Made by a program: the position numbers and the translations under genes. Positions 1 to 6,482 of a stretch of 8,163 nucleotides of DNA are shown here, one piece after another. The stretch comes from Vulcanimicrobiota bacterium. GTDB lineage: Bacteria > Vulcanimicrobiota > Vulcanimicrobiia > Vulcanimicrobiales > Vulcanimicrobiaceae. The stretch is from contig PMFP01000094.1 in the NCBI GenBank assembly GCA_003155175.1, positions 2,200 through 10,362 of the forward strand, given 5' to 3'. The number at the start of each line of letters is the position of its first letter. The first letter of the stretch is position 1. The notes below the pieces were generated by a model. It saw only the letters and a program-made list of their open reading frames with translations, was not told the DNA's origin and did not search any database.

Positions 1-1
1 C

Positions 2-562
2 CCGTACGTCGTCTTGGGCCTCCCGCTGTTCGGGCGCTTGGTTCCGGCCTGGCAGCGTTACGCCGGTTGCGGCTTGGCGATCGGGACGACGCTAGCCATC
101 TCGTGGTTCGGGGGCGGGCGGACTTACCTGCAGGCGTTGCGTGGGCACGCCACCGCATCGCCGCAGCAGGATCTCTTTCACATCGTTCCCGTCGCGTGCG
201 TCTTGATTTTGATCGCCGTCGCCTTCGCGGGAGGTCGTCGCCTTATTTCGGCCGTCTGGCTTTTTCCAGCCATTGGGGCGGTCGGAATACCCCTGATCTT
301 TCCCTGGTACGCGATTTGGGGCTTTCCGTACGCAGTCTCCCGGCACCGGATCCTCGGGGCGTTGCTCGTCACGTTCCCGTTCGTTACCGCCCTTATTCTT
401 CCGGAGTTCATGCGCCTGTGGACGCTGTTCGTCGTTTTCCCCCTCGTCGTCGCGCTTTCGTACCGGCCACCGGATCGTTTCCTTCAGAGCTTTGCGTCTC
501 TGCGACTCAATGCGTTGGGGAATCGAGACGCCCAAGCCGCCGGCTTGGAGATCCCCGGTTAG
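2..562 (+). CDS. Multipass membrane protein, GT87/DUF2029-like glycosyltransferase, C-terminal part (5' truncated)
   Basis: The frame is open from the first base of the window with no convincing start, so the true start lies upstream; 186 residues are visible. The product is strongly hydrophobic, with about four to five predicted membrane segments separated by short basic loops. A Phe-Pro-Trp-Tyr element near residue 103, just before another hydrophobic stretch, resembles the conserved Pro-Trp-Tyr near the C-terminus of polyprenol-phosphate-dependent mannosyl/arabinosyl-type transferases (GT87/DUF2029, GT-C fold). Those enzymes move sugars from lipid carriers to cell-envelope acceptors on the outer membrane face. 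The catalytic N-terminal loop is outside the window, so the family call is tentative; another polytopic envelope protein is possible. It ends with TAG three bases from the stop of the convergent S41 protease gene, and there is no reason to link it functionally to that cluster. Confidence 0.6.
   Translation, partial: PYVVLGLPLFGRLVPAWQRYAGCGLAIGTTLAISWFGGGRTYLQALRGHATASPQQDLFHIVPVACVLILIAVAFAGGRRLISAVWLFPAIGAVGIPLIFPWYAIWGFPYAVSRHRILGALLVTFPFVTALILPEFMRLWTLFVVFPLVVALSYRPPDRFLQSFASLRLNALGNRDAQAAGLEIPG
532..548. terminator. Perfect inverted repeat near the convergent gene ends, possible bidirectional terminator
   Basis: CCAAGCC (532-538) and GGCTTGG (542-548) form a perfect 7-bp stem with a 3-nt loop. 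It lies 18 nt past the stop codon of the minus-strand S41 gene, where the six-gene cluster should end. On the plus strand it falls inside the last codons of the membrane-protein gene. No T-tract follows on either strand, so a classical intrinsic terminator is not supported. It could be a transcript 3'-end stabilising hairpin or chance in GC-rich coding DNA. Confidence 0.3.
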
Positions 563-565
563 CGG

Positions 566-1930
566 CTAGTTGCCTGCGGGCTGGGCGGAGGCTTCCGAGT
601 GCGCCAGCTTGTCGTTCACGAACTGCAGCGCGCGCTGCAACTGCACGTCCTTGGCGGGTTCGCCGAAGCGCGGCGCCTTGTTCTCGACGACGACGACGTC
701 CGGCGCGATGCCCAGATGGTTGATGTCGCGGTTGTGCGGCGTGAGGTAACGAGCCGTCGTGATCTTCACGGCCGACCCGTCTCCGAGCGGAAAGACCGTC
801 TGCACGACGCCTTTTCCGAACGTGCGCGTTCCCATGATCGTCCCGACCGCGCTGTCTTGGATGGCGCCCGACGTAATCTCGGATGCCGACGCGGTGTGCC
901 CGTTGACCAGTACGACGAGGGGTACGGGCGCGATGGCCGTGTCGTCGGCCTCGCGCGTCGTGATGTTGGACGCTCGCGACTCAACCGAGACGATCGGTCC
1001 GGTGGCGATGAATTCGGAGCTGACTGCCACCGCCGCCTCGAGATAGCCGCCGCCGTTGTCGCGAAGATCCATGATGACGGCGCGCATGCCTTCCTGCTGC
1101 AAGCGCGCAAGCGCCGCCGCGAGTTCGTCGCCGGTGTCGCGACCGAAGACGGTCAAGGCAACGTAGCCGATCTTACCCGGAAGCATCTTCGAAAACACGC
1201 TCAACTGGTGAATCTTCGCGCGCGTGATGACGATCGGCGCGAGCGTCGTGCCGGCGCGCGAAATCGTAAGCGTTACGTTGGTTCCTTGTTTGCCGCGCAA
1301 GTGCGAGCTGGCCTTGTCGATCGTCATGCCTTTGGTCGATAGGCCGTCGATCGCGACGATGAGATCGTCCTGCTGAATGCCGGCTTTGTCGGCCGGGCCG
1401 CCGGGCACGACGTTGCTCACGCTGATGTACTTGCTCGGGTCGTCGCTTTGAATGACGATTCCGGTTCCGCCGAAGTCGGCGCCGTCCAGATCCTGATTCA
1501 AACCGCTGTAGTCACTCGGCTTGAGGAAGACCGTGTAGCGGTCCTTGACCGAGTTCATCATGCCCGAGATCGCGCCGTAGCTGAGTTCGCGCTCGTCCAC
1601 TTTTCCGCCGGCTTCCCGCTGCGCGGTCTCGACGGCGACGTCGATCGCGCTCAAATTGACGCGGTCGGAGCTGTCGGCATGCATCTTCGGCAGCGACGGG
1701 GCCTTGACGCCCGACGCCGTCATCACGGAGAGAATTCCGGCTCGCGCGCCGTCGAGCACGGCCTGGTCGTCGACCTTGCGGTAGAAGTCCTGGGTCAGAT
1801 GCTGGTAGCTGGCTTCGATCTCGCCCATGTCCGTGGGAGAGAGCGTTTCGCGGACGGCCGCGAAGGACGGGCCGAGCAACATGGGCGCGAACAGCGCGCC
1901 GGCGAGAACGAGAACGAAAATGCGCTTCAT
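566..1930 (-). CDS. S41 family C-terminal processing peptidase (CtpA-type), secreted, second of a tandem pair
   Basis: A 454-residue serine protease with a PDZ domain, of the CtpA/CtpB/Prc class that trims or degrades proteins from exposed C-termini outside the cytoplasm. The N-terminus is a cleavable-looking signal peptide (Lys-Arg, a hydrophobic core, then Ser-Phe-Ala at 22-24). The PDZ domain spans about 150-235, opening with Asp-Phe-Gly-Gly-Thr-Gly. The protease core has Leu-Arg-Asp-Asn-Gly-Gly-Gly at 289-295 and the Ala-Ser-Ala-Ser-Glu motif at 347-351. From family spacing the nucleophile is Ser348, with Lys373 (in Phe-Gly-Lys-Gly) and Gln377 completing the site, so it should be active. 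An insertion of about 57 residues separates two Gly-Ala-like helical motifs in the N-terminal region, as in its neighbour. The ATG start is preceded by TAAGG overlapping the stop of the upstream S41 gene 6 nt away, implying coupled translation. Substrate unknown; the adjacent M23 hydrolase is a candidate. Confidence 0.93.
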   Translation of the reverse strand: MKRIFVLVLAGALFAPMLLGPSFAAVRETLSPTDMGEIEASYQHLTQDFYRKVDDQAVLDGARAGILSVMTASGVKAPSLPKMHADSSDRVNLSAIDVAVETAQREAGGKVDERELSYGAISGMMNSVKDRYTVFLKPSDYSGLNQDLDGADFGGTGIVIQSDDPSKYISVSNVVPGGPADKAGIQQDDLIVAIDGLSTKGMTIDKASSHLRGKQGTNVTLTISRAGTTLAPIVITRAKIHQLSVFSKMLPGKIGYVALTVFGRDTGDELAAALARLQQEGMRAVIMDLRDNGGGYLEAAVAVSSEFIATGPIVSVESRASNITTREADDTAIAPVPLVVLVNGHTASASEITSGAIQDSAVGTIMGTRTFGKGVVQTVFPLGDGSAVKITTARYLTPHNRDINHLGIAPDVVVVENKAPRFGEPAKDVQLQRALQFVNDKLAHSEASAQPAGN

Positions 1931-1936
1931 AGTGCC

Positions 1937-3349
1937 TTACGAACGAATGAGGTGTTGCAAACGTGCCTTGGCGGCCTCGAGTTGTTTGTCGTTGGTCGAT
2001 CCGGGCCAGATCAGCGGGTCCTGCTCGATCACGACGTCGGGCGTAATGCCGCGGTGCTGGATGTCGCGCCCCAACGGCGTCACGTAGCGCGCCGTGGTGA
2101 TTTTGAGCGACCCCTGGTCGGGCATGCGGTAGACGTTCTGCACGACGCCCTTGCCGAAGGTCTTCGTGCCGATGATCGTAGCGGCGCGATAGTCCTGGAG
2201 CGCGCCCGAGGTGATCTCGGAGGCGCTGGCCGTGTACTTGTTGACGAGCACGACGATGGGCCCGAGATTCGGAATCGCGTCTCCGTTCGCCGATTCGACG
2301 TCGCGATTTCCCGCGCGATCGATCGTGGAGACGATCGTCCCCTGCGGGATGATGAAGCTCGAGATGTCGACGGCCGCTCTCAGAAGGCCGCCGCCGTTGT
2401 CGCGCAGGTCGAGGATGTAGCCCTTCGCGCCGTTGGTTTTTCCTTGAAGCAGAGCGCGGTGCACTTCGTCGGCCGAGGTCGTTCCAAAGTCGGCCAAACG
2501 GATGTACTCGATATCGCCTTCTTTTTTTGCCAACACGGTCGGAACGTGAATGACGTCGCGAACGATGGAGTAGGAATGCTCGGCCGTGGCGGGCGTGCCG
2601 GCGTGGGCCGGTTCGTGCGCGTCGAGGAGCACCTTGGTGCCCGCGGGTCCGCGAATCAGCCCCTCGACCGAGCTGAGCGGAACGCCCTTGATGGCGTGGC
2701 CGTCGACCGAATCCAGGACTTCCTGCGGCTTCATGCCCGCGCGCGCGGCCGGCGTTCCCTCGATCGGATAGATCGTGATGAGTCCGTCCTTCGCCTCGTC
2801 GATGTACACGCCGATTCCGCCGAAGTCTCCGCCGGAAAGCAGCTCTTCCAGGCTCTGCGCTTCGTGCGGTGACATGTACTCGGTATAGGGATCCTTCACC
2901 GACGACATGATGCCGCGCAACGCCGCCTGCGTCAGCTCGGAATCGCCCGACGGCCCGAGCCGCTTGGCGTAACGGTCTTTCGCGTCGGCAAGAAGCTTCT
3001 CGGCCAGAACCGCGTCGTCGCTTTGCGTTCCGGTTGCGGTTTCTTGCGGAAGCGTCGCATCCGGTACGGCATGCTGTAAGATGCCTATCAGCGCCTTACG
3101 CTCGCCGGCGATCGGAGTCTGCGGGTCGATCGGGCGGTAGTAATTCGTCTCGAGTTTCTGCAGTGCCAGGTCCACGAGCTCCGAGTCCGAGCTCGCGCCG
3201 AGCTGCGCGGAAGGCCCCGAGAGGTCGAACGCCAGGCCCCCGCCGTCGGCCGCGGACGCCGCGTTGCGATGCGCCAAATAAAAGAGGCCGGCAGCCGCGA
3301 GGGCGACGACGACAAGCGCGGCCATAAAGGCGCGGGTCCAAGAACTCAT
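1937..3349 (-). CDS. S41 family C-terminal processing peptidase (CtpA-type), membrane-anchored, first of a tandem pair
   Basis: A 470-residue PDZ-containing serine protease paralogous to the gene directly downstream. Residues 8-26 form one hydrophobic segment with no obvious cleavage site, so it probably acts as a signal anchor holding the protease at the outer membrane face; the paralogue looks cleaved. PDZ is about 173-265 (Asp-Phe-Gly-Gly-Ile-Gly). The core has Leu-Arg-Asp-Asn-Gly-Gly-Gly at 315-321 and Ala-Ser-Ala-Ser-Glu at 374-378. The inferred catalytic set is Ser375, Lys400 and Gln404, all present. The N-terminal region (about 50-150) is longer than usual for CtpA and holds the insertion shared with the paralogue. 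I chose the ATG because AGGTGA sits 2 nt upstream of it; an in-frame GTG six bases earlier is the alternative. In Pseudomonas aeruginosa, CtpA degrades M23 peptidoglycan hydrolases, and in E. coli Prc degrades MepS, so a wall-hydrolase substrate is plausible here. Confidence 0.93.
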   Translation of the reverse strand: MSSWTRAFMAALVVVALAAAGLFYLAHRNAASAADGGGLAFDLSGPSAQLGASSDSELVDLALQKLETNYYRPIDPQTPIAGERKALIGILQHAVPDATLPQETATGTQSDDAVLAEKLLADAKDRYAKRLGPSGDSELTQAALRGIMSSVKDPYTEYMSPHEAQSLEELLSGGDFGGIGVYIDEAKDGLITIYPIEGTPAARAGMKPQEVLDSVDGHAIKGVPLSSVEGLIRGPAGTKVLLDAHEPAHAGTPATAEHSYSIVRDVIHVPTVLAKKEGDIEYIRLADFGTTSADEVHRALLQGKTNGAKGYILDLRDNGGGLLRAAVDISSFIIPQGTIVSTIDRAGNRDVESANGDAIPNLGPIVVLVNKYTASASEITSGALQDYRAATIIGTKTFGKGVVQNVYRMPDQGSLKITTARYVTPLGRDIQHRGITPDVVIEQDPLIWPGSTNDKQLEAAKARLQHLIRS

Positions 3350-3351
3350 AT

Positions 3352-3357
3352 TCACCT
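3352..3357 (-). promoter_or_regulatory. Ribosome binding site of the first S41 protease gene
   Basis: On the minus strand AGGTGA ends two bases before the chosen ATG (AGG to ATG spacing 5 nt). It is the best Shine-Dalgarno match in the window and decides the start, because the competing GTG lies inside it. It sits at the 3' edge of the 80-nt gap after the M23 gene (3350-3429). I see no convincing terminator or strong promoter in that gap; an AAGAG/CTCTT pair (3374-3378 and 3388-3392) gives only a 5-bp stem. Confidence 0.55.
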
Positions 3358-3429
3358 GTATCTACCCTGCCGGAAGAGCCTGGGTTTCTCTTGGGGGGTT
3401 AGACGGCCGCGCGGTGCCGCCCCGTTGAT

Positions 3430-4617
3430 CTAGTGCAGGTGGGCGGCGGGGTCGACGGGTTTGCTGTCGATACGGACCTCGAAGTGGAGGTGCGGGCCGG
3501 TGGCGTCGCCCGTCATCCCGACCGCTCCGATGGCCTGGCCGCGCTGAACTTGCTGGCCGACCGAGGCGTACATCGCCGAAAGGTGGCCGTAGCCCGTAGA
3601 ATAGCCGCCGCCGTGGTCGATCAAGATATAGTTGCCGTAGCCGCCGTACCACTGCGCCATGATGATCGTCCCGGAGGCGGCCGCCGTGACGGTCGTTCCC
3701 GTCGGAGCGGCGATGTCCAGGCCCTGGTGAAACTCCGGTCCTCCGCCGTTCGGATTGCGGCGCCAACCGAAGGGCGACGTAATCGTCCCGGTGACGGGCC
3801 ACGAGAATTGACCGCCGGAGTTGTCCGATCCCGAGCCCGCGGAGCCTGCAGCGATGCCGGATGCTTTCCGCTGCGCCTCGAGTTCGCGCTGACGCTCTTG
3901 AATGAGGCCTTCTAGTTCGGACTCCTCGGCTGCGGAGAGATCTTCCATCTCGGCGACCTGCGCCTGCACGTGCTGCCGCTGGGCGTCGGCGAGGTCCACG
4001 AGGTTGCGACGCTCCGACGCGAGCGCGTCGAGTTGGCTTTCGGCTTGCCGCTGCGCTTCTTGCTGCTGCTGCAAAGCCATTTGCGTTTGTTCGAGCTGCG
4101 CTTGAACCGCCGAGACGCGCTGCTCCGCGTCGCGCCGCGCGCGGACGGCGCGCTGATTGGCCGCGATGAGCAGGCGTAAGTCTTGCCAGCGTTCGACGAA
4201 ATCGCTAAACGACTTCGCCGAGAGTAGGACGCTCAAGTAGGTCAGGTCGCCGTTTTCGTAGATGTCGACGAGCCGGCGCTTGAGTGCGTCGTCGTGCCGT
4301 TTCAGAGAGTCCTGGGCCGCTTTGAGCTGCACCGTGTTCCATGCGATGCGGCGCTGCGTGGACGCTTCCTGAGCGCCCAATTCGTCGAGTTGCACGTTCA
4401 CGTTCGAGATCGCCGCGTTGGTCTGTTGCAGTTGGCTCTGCAAGTTGACGACGCGAACGGTCGCGGCGTGCAGTTGCGTCTTCTTGTCGTGCAGGGCCGC
4501 CTGAATCTGCTGCTCTTTGGCGCGGTGCGCCTCGATGCGGTCCTGGATCGAATCGGCCAGCGCCAGACCCGGGAAGAACGAGAGGAGCAGCAGGGCGGCG
4601 ATAGGACGTCGCGTCAT
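3430..4617 (-). CDS. EnvC/PcsB-like coiled-coil M23 (LytM) peptidoglycan endopeptidase, likely FtsEX effector
   Basis: 395 residues, exported: the signal peptide ends at Ala-Leu-Ala (19-21). Residues about 25-110 and 150-250 are Gln/Glu/Arg/Ala-rich heptad-like coiled coils. Between them, around 115-150, is a hinge (Ile-Tyr-Glu-Asn-Gly-Asp-Leu, then Leu-Leu-Ser-Ala-Lys-Ser-Phe-Ser-Asp) resembling the FtsX-binding hydrolases PcsB and CwlO. A Gly/Ser linker (about 254-269) leads to a C-terminal M23 domain. His297-x3-Asp301 and His376-Leu-His378 are present, with His345 in Gly-Tyr-Gly-His. The zinc site therefore looks complete, unlike E. coli EnvC, whose degenerate LytM domain only activates amidases. 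The likely role is direct cleavage of peptidoglycan cross-bridges during septation or elongation, gated by FtsEX. The ATG overlaps the stop of the upstream regulator (ATGA), with GAGGA (4627-4631) nine bases upstream. An in-frame TTG at 4638 is possible but would place extra residues before the signal peptide. Confidence 0.9.
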   Translation of the reverse strand: MTRRPIAALLLLSFFPGLALADSIQDRIEAHRAKEQQIQAALHDKKTQLHAATVRVVNLQSQLQQTNAAISNVNVQLDELGAQEASTQRRIAWNTVQLKAAQDSLKRHDDALKRRLVDIYENGDLTYLSVLLSAKSFSDFVERWQDLRLLIAANQRAVRARRDAEQRVSAVQAQLEQTQMALQQQQEAQRQAESQLDALASERRNLVDLADAQRQHVQAQVAEMEDLSAAEESELEGLIQERQRELEAQRKASGIAAGSAGSGSDNSGGQFSWPVTGTITSPFGWRRNPNGGGPEFHQGLDIAAPTGTTVTAAASGTIIMAQWYGGYGNYILIDHGGGYSTGYGHLSAMYASVGQQVQRGQAIGAVGMTGDATGPHLHFEVRIDSKPVDPAAHLH

Positions 4618-5591
4618 CGGCGTTTGTCCTCGACCCAAAGCGATCCCGGCTGCGTCTTGGCATAGCCTTTGAGTTCGGCCGCAACCTCGCCCACCTGCGC
4701 GTAGTTGGTCAGCGGCTGGCGGCTGGTCGAAACGATGGCGATCGACAGCGAGACGATCGGAAAACGCCGCACGGTGCCTCGCCGGTCGTGCGTTTCGAGA
4801 TAGCCCGCTTCGAGGTGCGCGGGCGAGTACAACGTGCGGATCTCGCGATCGAACGTCGCGATGATGTCTTCGGCGATCGGAATCGCGATGTCGGGATCCG
4901 CGACGACGATGAAGTCGTCACCCCCGATGTGTCCGACGAAGTCCTTCGCCGTACCGAGCCGGCGGACGGCCTCCGTCGCGATACGCGCGGTCAAGCGAAT
5001 CGCCTCGTCGCCGTGCGTGAAACCGTACACGTCGTTAAAAGCTTTGAAGTTGTCGAGATCCATGTAGAGCACCGCAAAAGGCGATCCCTCGGCGATGCGA
5101 CGCCGCAGTTCGCTCTCGATGGCGAGATTGCCGGGCAGGCGCGTCAGCGGCGAAAGCGAGACGTCCAGCGCGACGCGCCGGATCTTCGCGGTCACGCGCG
5201 CGAGCAGCTCGAGCGGGCCGAACGGTTTGGTGATATAGTCGTCGACGCCCGTTTGAAAGGCTTTGACCTTGTCTCCCGTCTCGCCCTTAGCCGTGAGCAT
5301 GATGATCGGCAGGTTCGCGATCGCGGGATTGGCGTGCGCGCGCACCCAGGCGGCAACCTCGTAGCCGTCCATGTGCGGCATCATGACGTCCAGGACCACG
5401 AGATCCGGAACGACTTCCTCCAGACGCGCGATCGCCTCGCGCCCGTCGGCGGCGGTGTCGACGATGAAACCGGCGATCTCGAGATTCGTGCAGGTTATCT
5501 TTCGGATGTTCCGGTCGTCGTCGACGACGAGGATCCGGTCCTTGTGACGCTCGGTGCCGTTGGTCCCCGCGCCGAGCGGATACGTTGCCAT
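4614..5591 (-). CDS. Response regulator with N-terminal receiver and C-terminal GGDEF-type domain (GGDDF variant)
   Basis: 325 residues, no signal peptide or membrane segment, so cytoplasmic. The receiver domain (about 18-138) has the acidic pocket Asp24-Asp25, phospho-acceptor Asp68 in Val-Leu-Asp-Val-Met-Met-Pro, Thr100 and Lys122 before Pro, so it should accept phosphate from a histidine kinase not seen here. The GGDEF-like domain (about 147-325) begins Leu-Thr-Arg-Leu-Pro-Gly-Asn. It keeps Asp178-Leu-Asp-Asn-Phe-Lys and Asn186/Asp195 (metal and guanine contacts in PleD by alignment). The signature at 223-227 reads Gly-Gly-Asp-Asp-Phe, with Asp where active cyclases normally have Glu, and the upstream position lacks the Arg of an RxxD inhibitory site. 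Cyclic-di-GMP synthesis is therefore possible but unproven; a GTP-binding or signalling-only role is the alternative. The ATG is 9 nt after the ftsX stop, and its own stop overlaps the hydrolase ATG. A TTG at 5600 is an alternative start. No clear Shine-Dalgarno is seen. Confidence 0.9.
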   Translation of the reverse strand: MATYPLGAGTNGTERHKDRILVVDDDRNIRKITCTNLEIAGFIVDTAADGREAIARLEEVVPDLVVLDVMMPHMDGYEVAAWVRAHANPAIANLPIIMLTAKGETGDKVKAFQTGVDDYITKPFGPLELLARVTAKIRRVALDVSLSPLTRLPGNLAIESELRRRIAEGSPFAVLYMDLDNFKAFNDVYGFTHGDEAIRLTARIATEAVRRLGTAKDFVGHIGGDDFIVVADPDIAIPIAEDIIATFDREIRTLYSPAHLEAGYLETHDRRGTVRRFPIVSLSIAIVSTSRQPLTNYAQVGEVAAELKGYAKTQPGSLWVEDKRR

Positions 5592-5600
5592 CAGCGTCAA

Positions 5601-6482
5601 TTACGTGCGCAGGTGGCGTCCGACGGAGATCCACGACGCCAGGATTCCGATCGCTCCGCCGACGGCCAGCAGCTCCAACGCGAGCCGAACCGGGTCGACG
5701 GCGGCCGAGCTCAGCGGCATCCACGGGAGCGCCTCGAGCATGCGCGGCCACAGCGTCGCCCGCGCGATCCACAAAATGCCGATCGCCAACAGCGCACCGA
5801 GAAGTCCGCCCAATGCCCCTTCGCAGATGAAGGGCATTCGGATATACATGTTGGTCGCGCCGACCAGCTGCATGATGGCGATCTCGCGACGACGCGCGAA
5901 GACCGTCAGCCGGATCGTATTCGAGATGATGATCGAGGCCACGATCAGGAAGACCAGGATCGCCCCGAGCCCGACGCGGCGAAGGACCGCGCCCAAACTC
6001 AGCAACCGCTGCACGTAGTCCTGGCCGTAGACGACGTTCTCGACGCCGGCCAACTGGCGGGCCGAGGCGGCGACGGCCGGCACGTTGTCGGGATCGCGCA
6101 CCTTCACGCGAAACTTGTCGGGAAGCGGGTTCTCCGTGAGCAGCGCGGTGTCGATCTCCCCTTTTGTGCGTGCGCGAAGTTCCACGAGCCCTTGCTTCTT
6201 CGGCACGTAGTCGACGGACAGGACGCGCGGATCCCCTTTGAAGGCATCGCGGATTGCGGTGGTTTGCGCCGCGGTAACGTCGGGTTTGAGGTAGATCGAG
6301 ACCTCGATCTGATCCAGCAATTGGCCGCCGAGACCGGCGAGCGCCGTGCGGACGAACAAAAAGGACCCTAAGAGGACGATCGTGATCGCGACCGTTCCGA
6401 TCGCGGTTGCCTGCATGCCGGCGTTGCGCGTGAAATTGCGCAACACCTCACCCAGAAAGAACTTGACCTTGCCCCAGTCCAA
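5601..6482 (-). CDS. ftsX: Cell division protein FtsX, membrane subunit of the FtsEX ABC transporter-like complex
   Basis: 293 residues with the FtsX layout. A short basic cytoplasmic N-terminus (motif Glu-Val-Leu-Arg-Asn-Phe-Thr-Arg-Asn, 12-20) precedes TM1 (about 25-47). A large extracytoplasmic loop (about 48-168) contains the conserved Asn-Pro-Leu-Pro at 118-121. TM2 is about 170-190, then the cytoplasmic Arg-Arg-Glu-Ile-Ala-Ile-Met-Gln-Leu-Val-Gly-Ala (198-209) typical of MacB/FtsX permeases, then TM3 and TM4 (about 218-242 and 266-287). FtsX transmits ATP hydrolysis by FtsE to a peptidoglycan hydrolase bound by the outer loop; the M23 protein two genes downstream is the likely partner. 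No ATG gives the family N-terminus: the best start is TTG at 6482, overlapping ftsE by 35 nt, since an in-frame stop lies only 30 nt upstream. A GTG at 6446 would remove 12 residues including part of the conserved N-terminal motif. A GAGG 11 nt upstream is a weak ribosome site. Confidence 0.95.
   Translation of the reverse strand: MDWGKVKFFLGEVLRNFTRNAGMQATAIGTVAITIVLLGSFLFVRTALAGLGGQLLDQIEVSIYLKPDVTAAQTTAIRDAFKGDPRVLSVDYVPKKQGLVELRARTKGEIDTALLTENPLPDKFRVKVRDPDNVPAVAASARQLAGVENVVYGQDYVQRLLSLGAVLRRVGLGAILVFLIVASIIISNTIRLTVFARRREIAIMQLVGATNMYIRMPFICEGALGGLLGALLAIGILWIARATLWPRMLEALPWMPLSSAAVDPVRLALELLAVGGAIGILASWISVGRHLRT

Noticed and set aside
687..701. Short GAC tandem repeat, with a similar run near 3305
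   Set aside because: Each encodes consecutive valines on the minus strand (a beta strand in one protease, the hydrophobic anchor in the other), so it reflects codon choice and not a functional microsatellite.
803..2160. Short near-identical DNA blocks in the two S41 genes as possible repeats
   Set aside because: They coincide with the conserved protease motifs of two paralogues and fade outside them, as expected from gene duplication and not a mobile repeat.
1448..2872. A 474-codon plus-strand open frame spanning parts of both S41 protease genes
   Set aside because: It lies antisense to two genes with intact catalytic motifs, starts and ends inside them, and its product is a low-complexity Arg/Asp/Val/Ala mix with no recognisable domain, typical of the antisense frame of GC-rich genes.
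3350..3429. Terminator or strong internal promoter in the 80-nt gap between the M23 and S41 genes
   Set aside because: Only 4-5 bp stems without a T-run and no good -35/-10 pair are visible; only the ribosome site is supported.
4058..4073. CTG triplet run in the M23 gene
   Set aside because: It encodes the glutamine-rich coiled coil on the minus strand and needs no other explanation.
4788..6371. A 527-codon plus-strand open frame opposite the regulator and ftsX
   Set aside because: It is antisense to two well-supported genes, its product is Arg/Asp/His/Gln-rich without any motif, and the regulator/ftsX reading on the minus strand explains every conserved position.
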